A stretch of 23,535 bases of DNA from an uncultured Lachnospiraceae bacterium. GTDB lineage: Bacteria; Bacillota_A; Clostridia; Lachnospirales; Lachnospiraceae. Both the position numbers and the translations under genes were made by a program. The stretch spans positions 1 to 23,535 of the forward strand of contig CAJUMT010000023.1 of NCBI GenBank assembly GCA_910587495.1, given 5' to 3'. The notes under the pieces are model-generated. The model was not told where the DNA came from and ran no database searches. It worked only from the letters and a program-made list of their open reading frames with translations. This document shows positions 1 to 6,670 of the stretch, in pieces; position 1 is the first letter of the stretch; every line of letters begins with the position of its first letter.

Positions 1-21
1 TTTTGATGCTGAAATGAAGAA

Positions 22-55
22 AGCCGAAAACCCGCTAAAATCAAGGCTTTCGGCT
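22..55 (-). terminator. Rho-independent terminator after tRNA-Arg
   Basis: AGCCGAAA at 22-29 pairs perfectly with TTTCGGCT at 48-55 around an 18-nt loop. On the minus strand the hairpin begins 11 nt after the tRNA 3' end and is followed by a T-rich run (TTCTTCATTTC), so it fits a terminator for the tRNA-Arg transcript. The T-run is interrupted, so its strength is uncertain. Confidence 0.6.
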
Positions 56-65
56 GTGTTCCCAG

Positions 66-139
66 CGTTCCCGAGGTGACTCGAACACCCGACCTACCGC
101 TTAGGAGGCGGTCGCTCTATCCATCTGAGCTACGGAAAC
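66..139 (-). tRNA. tRNA-Arg, anticodon CCU
   Basis: On the minus strand a full cloverleaf can be folded. The acceptor stem pairs GTTTCCG (139-133) with CGGGAAC (73-67) with one T-G wobble, and the discriminator base is G at 66. The D-arm GCTC/GAGC, an anticodon stem ACCGC/GCGGT around loop CTCCTAA (anticodon CCT, reading AGG), and a T-arm GGGTG-TTCGAGT-CACCT are all present. The length is 74 nt and no CCA is encoded. I see no clear promoter directly upstream; the truncated copy at 203-241 lies between it and the DUF3881 gene. Confidence 0.95.
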
Positions 140-202
140 GTGTATAAAATTGTGTGTGACTTACTACCTCATGTCCTCCAAAAAGTTTCCGTTGTAGGTT
201 CT

Positions 203-241
203 CTTAGGAGGCGGTCGCTCTATCCATCTGAGCTATAGCGA
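203..241 (-). pseudogene. Truncated tRNA-Arg(CCU): 5' half only
   Basis: Positions 203-235 are identical over 33 bp to 100-132 of the intact tRNA-Arg. They cover the D-arm and the 5' side of the anticodon arm through the CCT anticodon loop. Beyond this the sequence diverges: no 3' anticodon strand, no T-arm and no matching 3' acceptor strand. The 5' flank (GTCGCTA) also differs from the intact copy. It therefore cannot fold as a tRNA. It could be a scar of tRNA-targeted recombination or of a partial tandem duplication. Confidence 0.8.
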
Positions 242-264
242 CAGTTATAAAAATATATGTGAAA

Positions 265-279
265 CCTGCCTTTGGCAGG
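265..279 (-). terminator. Hairpin downstream of the DUF3881 gene
   Basis: CCTGCC (265-270), a 3-nt loop and GGCAGG (274-279) form a compact GC-rich hairpin, 32 nt past the stop codon of the DUF3881 gene on the minus strand. It is followed by TTTCACATATATTTTT. The tail is T-rich but not a clean T-tract, so termination is likely but not certain. Confidence 0.55.
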
Positions 280-311
280 CTATTCACTCTAAATTTTGAT
301 CTTTGTCTATT

Positions 312-1196
312 CTACCACTTTTCTTCAAAATGTACAAGACCTTGGAGCCAAATTATTCCGCGAAATCTTCTTCCCGGAGCCGGTTCACCTACCAAATCCT
401 GTTCGTTGATACATACATCCATAATAATCCCATTAGTCTCAATGGTCATCACATAAATCTTTTCATTGGTCTTGTTATTCTCCCGAAGTTCCACGTTCAG
501 TATATCACCCATCACATTATAATGGTCGCACTCTACTCCGCATGGCATAAAATGGGTTGTCACAATCGAAAATACATCTTCTTCCATAATCCTTTTGGAA
601 ATCATAGAGTAAGTGTCCATATCTTCAAGGGTCAGATTTTCAATGGCATCTTCGTCTCCATCTCTTGCTGCCTGTAACATCTGGCTGCGTTCCTGAAAAG
701 CCTTGATCTCAGAGACTACTGGCATTCTTTGATAGACAGGCATTAAAATTTTACCTTCAACCGACAACCCTGACAAAATCAAAGAAGCCGTGGCATGCTC
801 CATCATCCCATAGCGTCTCCTGTTTAAGTATTCCGTTACATTCTGAACATAAAAGATCAAAGAAACACCCAAATTCATATCATCGCAGACACCGGCATAA
901 GATTCTTTTTCCGCATGCCGTTCAATCACCATATCTTCATAGAATCTTTCTGTCTTTCCAATAAAATATGGAACACAGTATTCTGCCTGGTACTCATCTT
1001 TTTCATCGTACTCCCCCCGAACCATCAGACCCATCTGATCTGCAAACGCTTTTCTGCGCTCGGAAAAATCCACCCCCTCTGCCGTAACCGCAGTTTCCTC
1101 CGTCTGAAAACATTCAGAAGTAAAATTTACCAGCTCTTCATATTCCTCCCTCTTCCGAATGCCGCTAAAACCAACTGCTCTTAAATATCGATGCAA
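312..1196 (-). CDS. DUF3881 family protein
   Basis: This 294-aa soluble protein starts MHRYLRAVGFS and resembles DUF3881, a family of unknown function that I associate with Lachnospiraceae and related clostridia. No signal peptide, membrane helix or recognisable catalytic motif is visible; the protein is rich in acidic residues and in Tyr/Met. The start codon is TTG at 1196, chosen because a strong AGGAGG lies 7 nt upstream and the translation MHRYLRA looks like the family N-terminus. It is the last gene of the minus-strand run from parA; 167 bp holding two palindromic repeats separate it from serS, and a hairpin follows it. Function is not known and I do not propose one. Confidence 0.85.
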   Translation of the reverse strand: MHRYLRAVGFSGIRKREEYEELVNFTSECFQTEETAVTAEGVDFSERRKAFADQMGLMVRGEYDEKDEYQAEYCVPYFIGKTERFYEDMVIERHAEKESYAGVCDDMNLGVSLIFYVQNVTEYLNRRRYGMMEHATASLILSGLSVEGKILMPVYQRMPVVSEIKAFQERSQMLQAARDGDEDAIENLTLEDMDTYSMISKRIMEEDVFSIVTTHFMPCGVECDHYNVMGDILNVELRENNKTNEKIYVMTIETNGIIMDVCINEQDLVGEPAPGRRFRGIIWLQGLVHFEEKW

Positions 1197-1215
1197 GAGG
1201 TTACCTCCTATTAAA

Positions 1216-1318
1216 GTTCCGCTTTAGCCCTCGCAATGCCCCGTATCTGGAAGGATTTCCTGCCGCTCAAAACATGCGTCAGGAAATCCTTTCGGCATTG
1301 CAAGGGCTTCCGCTGTTT
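1216..1318 (-). repeat. Palindromic element A (AAACAGC...GCGGAAC)
   Basis: Read on the minus strand, it opens with AAACAGC (1318-1312) and closes with GCGGAAC (1222-1216). The outer stem pairs 1308-1294 with 1240-1226: 15 of 15 positions, one of them a G-U wobble that exists only on this strand. An inner perfect 12-bp stem pairs 1291-1280 with 1262-1251. A 10-nt asymmetric bulge separates the stems. It shares both ends with elements B and C of this window. It lies between serS and the DUF3881 gene, and there is no T-tract, so it is not an ordinary terminator. Confidence 0.75.
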
Positions 1319-1325
1319 TATATTT

Positions 1326-1356
1326 GTTCCGCAATTGTCCCTCACAATTGCTGTTT
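1326..1356 (-). repeat. Palindromic element B, short form
   Basis: On the minus strand it has the same ends as element A, AAACAGC and GCGGAAC. Here they are joined by one perfect 8-bp stem, GCAATTGT/ACAATTGC (1331-1338 with 1344-1351), with a 5-nt loop. It begins 7 nt after the serS stop codon and lies directly ahead of element A in tandem. Both copies are preceded in sense by ATATA, so the 12-mer GCTGTTTTATAT appears at 1312-1323 and 1350-1361 on the plus strand. Confidence 0.7.
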
Positions 1357-1363
1357 TATATCT

Positions 1364-2641
1364 TTACCGTAACTCTGTCAATCCACCCATATATGGACGC
1401 AGCACTTCCGGCATACGGACACTTCCGTCCTCCTGAAGATGATTTTCCAAAAATGCAATTAACATACGCGGCGGAGCTACTACCGTATTATTTAATGTAT
1501 GCGCAAAGTACTTGCCATTTTCACCGTCCACACGGATTTTTAATCTTCTTGCCTGGGCGTCTCCTAAGTTGGAACAGCTTCCCACCTCAAAATATTTTTT
1601 CTGACGAGGAGACCATGCTTCCACATCAATGGATTTCACCTTAAGATCCGCCAAATCACCGGAACAGCATTCCAAAGTACGAACAGGAATGTCCATAGAA
1701 CGGAATAAATCTACCGTATTCTGCCACAGTTTATCAAACCACATGGGACTTTCTTCCGGCTTACAGACGACAATCATCTCCTGTTTTTCAAACTGATGTA
1801 TACGATACACACCGCGCTCTTCAATCCCATGAGCTCCTTTTTCCTTTCTAAAGCAGGGTGAATAGCTGGTCAATGTATAAGGAAGCTTTTCCTCTTCAAT
1901 AATCGTATCAATAAATCTTCCGATCATGGAGTGTTCGCTGGTACCGATCAAATAAAGGTCTTCTCCCTCAATCTTATACATCATAGCGTCCATCTCCGCA
2001 AAACTCATAACGCCGGTTACTACATTGCTGCGAATCATAAACGGCGGCACACAATAAGTAAACCCTCTGTTGATCATAAAATCTCTGGCATAAGAAATCA
2101 CCGCGGAATGAAGTCTTGCAATATCTCCCATCAGATAATAAAAACCGTTACCGGCTACTTTACGGGCACTGTCAAGATCAATTCCGTTCAAGCGCTCCAT
2201 AATTTCCGTATGGTATGGGATCTCAAAATCCGGGACCTTCGGCTCACCGTATCTTTTAATCTCCACATTTTCTGAATCATCTTTTCCAATTGGAACACTG
2301 GGATCAATGATATTCGGAATCACTAACATAATATCAGTCACTTTATGATCCAGTTCTTTTTCTTCCACAGATAACTTTTCCAGCTTTTCAGCACTTTCAG
2401 CTACCTGTCTTTTTACTGCTTCTGCTTCTTCTTTTTTTCCTTGTCCCATCAGTGCGCCAATCTGCTTGGAAAGTTTGTTACGTTCCGCACGAAGCTTGTC
2501 CGCTTCTTGCTGCGCGGCTCTTCTTCTGGCATCCAGTTCTATCGCTTCGTCAACCAAGGACAATTTCTGATCCTGAAATTTATTCTTTATATTTTTCTTG
2601 ACAATGTCAGGATTTTCTCTGACAAACTTCAAATCTAACAT
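1364..2641 (-). CDS. serS: Seryl-tRNA synthetase
   Basis: Class II aminoacyl-tRNA synthetase that charges tRNA-Ser with serine in the cytosol. The 425 aa match the usual bacterial length. Residues about 30-105 form the long antiparallel coiled-coil arm that binds the tRNA-Ser variable arm. The catalytic core follows: TSEH at 234-237, motif 2 with FRKEKGAHG near 264-272 and RIHQFEK at 280-286, and SCSNLGDAQARR at 355-366. Motif 3 reads NNTVVAPPRML (384-394) rather than the more usual AVGRTL form. The start is ATG at 2641 with GGAGGAG 10 nt upstream; a further 24-codon upstream extension lacks a ribosome binding site. It follows the DUF4446 gene and has its own candidate promoter in the 84-bp gap. 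Confidence 0.97.
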   Translation of the reverse strand: MLDLKFVRENPDIVKKNIKNKFQDQKLSLVDEAIELDARRRAAQQEADKLRAERNKLSKQIGALMGQGKKEEAEAVKRQVAESAEKLEKLSVEEKELDHKVTDIMLVIPNIIDPSVPIGKDDSENVEIKRYGEPKVPDFEIPYHTEIMERLNGIDLDSARKVAGNGFYYLMGDIARLHSAVISYARDFMINRGFTYCVPPFMIRSNVVTGVMSFAEMDAMMYKIEGEDLYLIGTSEHSMIGRFIDTIIEEEKLPYTLTSYSPCFRKEKGAHGIEERGVYRIHQFEKQEMIVVCKPEESPMWFDKLWQNTVDLFRSMDIPVRTLECCSGDLADLKVKSIDVEAWSPRQKKYFEVGSCSNLGDAQARRLKIRVDGENGKYFAHTLNNTVVAPPRMLIAFLENHLQEDGSVRMPEVLRPYMGGLTELR

Positions 2642-2684
2642 TTTTTCTATACTCCTCCTGTATTTCCAATTAACTCCAGACTTT

Positions 2685-2713
2685 ATCTTATGATAGTATC
2701 CACATTTTTGCAA
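2685..2713 (-). promoter_or_regulatory. Candidate SigA promoter of serS
   Basis: On the minus strand TTGCAA (2713-2708), a 17-nt spacer and TAAGAT (2690-2685) lie 44 nt ahead of the serS start. Each hexamer matches 4 of 6 consensus bases. The spacer contains one single-mismatch DnaA box (GTATCCACA at 2696-2704), which may be chance. No T-box leader is present; the gap is too short for one. Confidence 0.4.
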
Positions 2714-2725
2714 GTTATTTTAGAC

Positions 2726-3250
2726 CTATTCTATAATTTTATCTACATTTATCGCTTTTTTAAGCGCATCTTTTTCTTCTTCCGACAAATTAATAGCAGA
2801 TTCTCCATGAATAACTTCTTTTGCATAAGAATAGCAGCCTTCTCTGCTATACATGGAACTAATGACTACTCCATTATCGTTGTTATCCAAAAGTGCAAAC
2901 GAATAACTGAGTGTTCCGCTCATCTCACGAAACGCGTCATATTTTACAAGCCCAACTTTCTGGTAGGCTTTCTGTAAATTTTCCTCCATCTTCTTAATAT
3001 CGCCTGTGTTTACTTCAACGGATTGCTCCAGTGCTTCCATCCGATCAAATTGTGACATAACAACATCTTCCATAGATTCCATACTCTTTCCCTTCATAAA
3101 CCTATTATAAATGCGGAAAAGTTTTCTCATTTTACATACAATTATAATATATAAAATGAGCAATATAAAAACGACTGCCAGCAATCCGATGATAATATAA
3201 GCCGGATCTATACCATAAAACGCCAGATACTCCAAAATAGGACTATTCAT
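2726..3250 (-). CDS. DUF4446 membrane-anchored protein
   Basis: The 174-aa protein has one N-terminal transmembrane segment (about residues 18-39), a short basic stretch (KMRKLFR), and a cytoplasmic part. That part has a helical region (about 48-95) followed by a compact domain containing VGLVKYDAFREMSG, SYSFALLDNNDNGVV and SREGCYSYAKEV. This layout matches DUF4446, which is commonly found next to parB in clostridia. The function is unknown; the location suggests, but does not prove, a link to chromosome segregation or the cell envelope. The start at 3250 has GGAGG 7 nt upstream. The gap to parB is 41 bp, so cotranscription is likely. Confidence 0.88.
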   Translation of the reverse strand: MNSPILEYLAFYGIDPAYIIIGLLAVVFILLILYIIIVCKMRKLFRIYNRFMKGKSMESMEDVVMSQFDRMEALEQSVEVNTGDIKKMEENLQKAYQKVGLVKYDAFREMSGTLSYSFALLDNNDNGVVISSMYSREGCYSYAKEVIHGESAINLSEEEKDALKKAINVDKIIE

Positions 3251-3291
3251 GCTTTATCCTCCGTGTTAAAATATTACTTTTTATCTTATGT

Positions 3292-4197
3292 CTACTTTAT
3301 AAAAATCTCCATTAGTCGTTCCAATTCCTCTATAGAATAATACTCAATCTCTATCCTTCCTTTTTGATTATCTTTACGAGTTATGGAAACCTTTGTTCCA
3401 AGGGCAGCTTTCATTTTTTCTTCTAAATCCTGAAATACTGCTTTTTGCTGTGGATCTGCTTCTTTTTTCTCTGTTTTTTTCTTACCCAGATTCTTTACCA
3501 GCTTTTCTACTTCGCGAACACTTAATTTCTCATTAAAAATTCGGCTGGCCGTCAAATACTGCAGCTCCAAATCTTCAATCGCCAAAAGCGCTCGTGCATG
3601 TCCTGTGGTCAAATGCCCGTCTATAATCATCTGCTGCACACGCGCATCTAGTTTAAGAAGACGCATAGAATTAGTCACTGCTGTTCTGCTTTTTGACACT
3701 CGGTCGGCGACTTCTTCCTGTTTTAGTTGAAATTCAGTTAACAGACGTTTAAATGCAGCCGCTTCTTCAATGGGATTAAGATTTTCTCTCTGAATATTTT
3801 CAATCAGAGATACTTCTACTAATTCTTGATCTGTTATTTCCCGTATTATGACCGGAATCTCACTTAATCCAGCCATCTTTGCGGCACGCCACCGTCTTTC
3901 ACCTGCTACGATTGCATAGTAATCCTCTTTTTCCTGTACAATCAAAGGCTGAAGCACTCCGAATTGCCGGATTGAATCTGCCAGTTCTTTCAAAGCATTT
4001 TCATCGAATTTTTTCCTTGGCTGATCCCGATTCGGTTCTACCTGATTAATTTTCACCTTTACTTCCGCAGGTTTTTCTACAATCTTTTCGACTACCTTTT
4101 CAACTACTTTTACTTTTTTTTCACTTGCCGGCGTTTTCCCGTTATCCGGAATCAGACTGTCCAGACCTTTTCCAAGTCCTCCCTTTTTTACTGCCAT
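3292..4197 (-). CDS. parB: Chromosome partitioning protein ParB (Spo0J-type)
   Basis: CTP-dependent DNA clamp that loads at parS, spreads on origin-proximal DNA and recruits SMC; it works with ParA. The 301 aa begin with MAVKKGGLGKGLDSLIP, the N-terminal ParA-stimulating region. A low-complexity linker KVVEKVVEKIVEK (about 30-42) follows. The CTP-binding fold contains GERRWRAAK (99-107) and ENIQREN (133-139). A helix-turn-helix lies around 158-182 (EEVADRVSKSRTAVTN) and a dimerisation domain at the C-terminus (about 255-301). Its ATG overlaps the end of parA by 10 nt (4188-4197), indicating translational coupling. A perfect parS site lies about 0.8 kb away at 5012-5027. Only one ParB homologue is present; no noc is seen next to rsmG. 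Confidence 0.97.
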   Translation of the reverse strand: MAVKKGGLGKGLDSLIPDNGKTPASEKKVKVVEKVVEKIVEKPAEVKVKINQVEPNRDQPRKKFDENALKELADSIRQFGVLQPLIVQEKEDYYAIVAGERRWRAAKMAGLSEIPVIIREITDQELVEVSLIENIQRENLNPIEEAAAFKRLLTEFQLKQEEVADRVSKSRTAVTNSMRLLKLDARVQQMIIDGHLTTGHARALLAIEDLELQYLTASRIFNEKLSVREVEKLVKNLGKKKTEKKEADPQQKAVFQDLEEKMKAALGTKVSITRKDNQKGRIEIEYYSIEELERLMEIFIK

Positions 4198-4964
4198 TCT
4201 TCCTCTCCTTTATGCAATACCTCCTGAGCCAGCATACGATAACTTTCAGCTCCCGTAGATTTTCCGTCATACAGATTGATGGGCATTCCATGGCTGGGCG
4301 CTTCCGCCAGACGTACATTTCTTGGAATAATCGTCTTATAAATACTTTGATGTAGATAATCTTTTACGTTTTCCACCACTTGAAGAGAAAGATTTGTCCG
4401 TGCATCATACATAGTAAATACAATACCCTCAATTTCTAGATCCGGATTCAATCTTTCCTGTACCAGATTAATTGTACGAATCAACTGGCTTAAACCTTCC
4501 AGCGCATAATACTCACATTGGATCGGTACTAATACCGTATTTGCCGTTGCCAACGCGTTAACTGTCAGCATATTTAGAGAAGGCGGACAGTCAATAATAA
4601 TAAAATCATAGTTGTCTGCTATTTTTTCTACTTCTCTTTTTAGGATATACTCTTTTTCTTCAATACCGATTAGCTCAATCTCAGCACCCGCCAGATTTAC
4701 ATCAGACGGTACCAGGGACTGATTTTCTATCTCCGTCTCAATAATGCATTCTTCTATGGTACATTCTTTCAATATCAGATCATACACACTGTTGTCAACC
4801 GTATTTTTATCAACGCCCAAACCACTTGTCGTATTTCCTTGAGGATCAATATCAACCGTCAATACTCTCTGTCCGACTTCTGCCAGACATGCTGACAGAT
4901 TAATCGCTGTTGTCGTCTTACCGACCCCACCCTTCTGATTTGCAATAGCAATAATTCTTCCCAC
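4188..4964 (-). CDS. parA: Chromosome partitioning ATPase ParA (Soj)
   Basis: Deviant Walker-type ATPase that binds DNA nonspecifically and, with ParB-parS, moves or organises the origin; Soj homologues also regulate DnaA. The 258 aa carry the deviant Walker A KGGVGKTT (11-18), the A' motif VDIDPQGN (37-44) and Walker B FIIIDCPPS. Length and motifs are typical of chromosomal, not plasmid, ParA because no N-terminal HTH domain is present. The start codon is GTG at 4964, supported by AAGGAG 5 nt upstream and by the family start MGRIIAIANQKGG. The 41-bp gap to the upstream glycosidase gene gives little room for a promoter, so read-through from that gene, or a promoter inside its 3' end, is possible. 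Confidence 0.97.
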   Translation of the reverse strand: MGRIIAIANQKGGVGKTTTAINLSACLAEVGQRVLTVDIDPQGNTTSGLGVDKNTVDNSVYDLILKECTIEECIIETEIENQSLVPSDVNLAGAEIELIGIEEKEYILKREVEKIADNYDFIIIDCPPSLNMLTVNALATANTVLVPIQCEYYALEGLSQLIRTINLVQERLNPDLEIEGIVFTMYDARTNLSLQVVENVKDYLHQSIYKTIIPRNVRLAEAPSHGMPINLYDGKSTGAESYRMLAQEVLHKGEEEWQ

Positions 4965-5005
4965 TGTTTCTCCTTATTATTCTGTCCGTATATGCATGCA
5001 AGCCT

Positions 5006-6433
5006 TTAAAATGTTTCACGTGAAACATCACTTAAATTTTCTCCGTTTGAAGCAATAACTTTTTTATACCAATAAAAAGAATCTTTACGATACCTGTTTA
5101 ATGTTTTCAGATCAAACTCGTCTCTGTCCACATAGATAAATCCATATCTTTTTACTATACCTTCATGCGTAGAGATTAAATCAATTGCAGACCAGGGACA
5201 ATATCCCATCATATCGCATCCATCTGCAATTGCCAAACGCATCTGTTCAATATGTTTACGAAGAAAATCAATTCTGTAAGGGTCATGTATTTTCCCATCT
5301 TCAGTAAGTTTATCGTAAGCTCCCAAACCATTTTCTGTTATTATCATAGGTAAATGATAACGGGAATAAATTTCCCGAATTGTAGCTCTGAATCCGTCTG
5401 GATCTATTTCCCAGTTAAATTCAGTTACCGGAAGGTATGGATTTTTAGCTCCTTCAAACATTCCGGCTATATCTAACGGAGCGGAAGAATCCTTTATCTG
5501 TTCAAAAGAATCACTCCATTGACAAGTTGTAGAATTGTAATAATTAAAACCAATAAAATCAGGATGTCCGCTTTTTAATATTTGTTCATCCCCTTCAGAA
5601 AACTTAGGCAAAGCGTCATGCTCTTTTAAATACGCCCATGATAAATCATTGTATCTTCCATAAACAGCCATATCCAGATACAGCCAATTACGCAGCGCAT
5701 TAAAATTCTGAGCCGCCAATACATCCTTTGGCTTACAGGTCGCCGGATAAACAATAGAAATATTCGGTGCAGGACCGATCTTTGCATTCGGAATCATTTC
5801 ATGACACAAAGCCATGACTTTTGCCTGTGCCACCAGCATATGATGATTCTGTTGATACGTTTCTTTTAAAAGATTTTCTGTTCCTTTTGGAATCGTCAAA
5901 GTTCCGATCGTAGGACCAAAAAGAGTCAGCATATTTTGCTCATTAATGGTCAGCCAGTATTTTACCCGATCTCCGTAATTTTCAAATAAAATCTTTGCAA
6001 AATTCACAAACCAGTCCACAGACTCCCTGTTAGACCAGGAACCGCGCCGATCTAACGATGCAGGCATATCGAAATGAAACATAGTAACAAGGGGTTCTAT
6101 ACCATATTTCAGACATTCATCAATTATATGATTATAGTAAGCAATTCCCTTTGGATTGATTGCTCCGGTTCCCTCCGGCAGAATCCGGCTCCAGGATACA
6201 GAAAAACGATAGGTTTTAAAACCCATTTCCGCCATAAGAGCAATATCTTCCTTATAACGATGATACTGATCTGCGCATACAGTCAAATCAGAAGTACCCA
6301 CCGGAATTTCCTTTACATCCTGACAGGAAGGGCCTTTGCCATCCTCTAAACTGGCGCCCTCCACCTGATACGCAGAAGTACTGGCGCCCCAGAGAAAATT
6401 TTCTGGAAAGGCTTTAAAATTTTTATGTAACAT
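5006..6433 (-). CDS. Glycoside hydrolase family 1, 6-phospho-beta-glucosidase
   Basis: Cytosolic enzyme expected to cleave phosphorylated beta-glucosides such as cellobiose-6-P, arbutin-P or salicin-P after PTS uptake. The 475-aa TIM barrel has FLWGASTSAYQVEGA (13-27), the acid/base Glu165 in TINEQN and the nucleophile Glu367 in ITENG. Ser421, Lys428 and Tyr430 in STHEGIVKRYG have the spacing of the phosphate-binding triad of phospho-beta-glycosidases. The start at 6433 is preferred over an ATG 18 nt upstream because GAGGTG sits 6 nt ahead and MLHKNFKAFP fits the family. The last residues (DVSRETF) are encoded by a parS site and extend beyond the usual IASNGE end of the family. No PTS genes or antiterminator are in view. 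It interrupts the usual rsmG-parA adjacency. Confidence 0.93.
   Translation of the reverse strand: MLHKNFKAFPENFLWGASTSAYQVEGASLEDGKGPSCQDVKEIPVGTSDLTVCADQYHRYKEDIALMAEMGFKTYRFSVSWSRILPEGTGAINPKGIAYYNHIIDECLKYGIEPLVTMFHFDMPASLDRRGSWSNRESVDWFVNFAKILFENYGDRVKYWLTINEQNMLTLFGPTIGTLTIPKGTENLLKETYQQNHHMLVAQAKVMALCHEMIPNAKIGPAPNISIVYPATCKPKDVLAAQNFNALRNWLYLDMAVYGRYNDLSWAYLKEHDALPKFSEGDEQILKSGHPDFIGFNYYNSTTCQWSDSFEQIKDSSAPLDIAGMFEGAKNPYLPVTEFNWEIDPDGFRATIREIYSRYHLPMIITENGLGAYDKLTEDGKIHDPYRIDFLRKHIEQMRLAIADGCDMMGYCPWSAIDLISTHEGIVKRYGFIYVDRDEFDLKTLNRYRKDSFYWYKKVIASNGENLSDVSRETF
5012..5027. promoter_or_regulatory. parS centromere site, perfect palindrome
   Basis: TGTTTCACGTGAAACA is an exact 16-bp match to the Bacillus-type parS consensus, and the palindrome extends one base each way (5011-5028). 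It lies within the last codons of the glycosidase gene, 48 bp upstream of the parA start. It is the nucleation site for ParB sliding clamps. I found no second copy in the window by eye. Confidence 0.95.
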
Positions 6434-6478
6434 AGACAACACCTCTATCATAGTTCCACATTTATATTCTTCGGATTC

Positions 6479-6507
6479 ATTCTATCATGAACAAGAAAGC
6501 AAGTAAA
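6479..6507 (-). promoter_or_regulatory. Candidate promoter of the 6-phospho-beta-glucosidase gene
   Basis: On the minus strand TTTACT (6507-6502), a 17-nt spacer and TAGAAT (6484-6479) precede the gene start by 45 nt. The -35 is 4/6 and the -10 is 5/6 to consensus. No operator palindrome or cre-like site was recognised with confidence. Confidence 0.45.
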
Positions 6508-6529
6508 GCGCATTCATTTTAATTTTCTA

Positions 6530-6558
6530 TTGAAGTAGACGGTCAGATGGTATACAAT
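6530..6558 (+). promoter_or_regulatory. Candidate promoter of the alpha/beta hydrolase gene
   Basis: TTGAAG (6530-6535), a 17-nt spacer and TACAAT (6553-6558) form a SigA-like promoter. The predicted start near 6565 coincides with the first base of palindromic element C, so the element would form the 5' end of the mRNA leader (about 105 nt to the ATG). Confidence 0.5.
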
Positions 6559-6564
6559 CTATAC

Positions 6565-6648
6565 AAACAGCGGAGTCCGGCCAACAGGCAGAGCTGTTTG
6601 CGAAGCTAACTGCTCTGGGCTAACTCTGTTGGTTGGACGGAGCGGAAC
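6565..6648 (+). repeat. Palindromic element C (AAACAGC...GCGGAAC)
   Basis: It begins with AAACAGC (6565-6571) and ends with GCGGAAC (6642-6648), the same ends as elements A and B. The main stem pairs GTCCGGCCAACAG (6575-6587) with CTGTTGGTTGGAC (6626-6638) over 13 positions, two being G-U wobbles that hold only on the plus strand. An inner CAGAGC/GCTCTG pairing lies between them. It ends 22 bp before the hydrolase start codon. It could act as an mRNA leader structure or simply be a mobile palindrome. Confidence 0.75.
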
Positions 6649-6670
6649 TACAATAAAAAGGAGTATAAAC

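Noticed and set aside
2642..2713. 24-residue N-terminal extension of SerRS
   Set aside because: It lacks a ribosome binding site and overlaps the proposed promoter; MLDLKFVRENPD is the standard family start.
2642..2725. T-box leader upstream of serS
   Set aside because: The gap is only 84 bp, with no specifier hairpin, T-box bulge sequence or terminator.
6629..6670. Longer N-terminus for the hydrolase (TTG start)
   Set aside because: The extension lies in palindromic element C and has no ribosome binding site; ATG 6671 has AAGGAG at ideal spacing.
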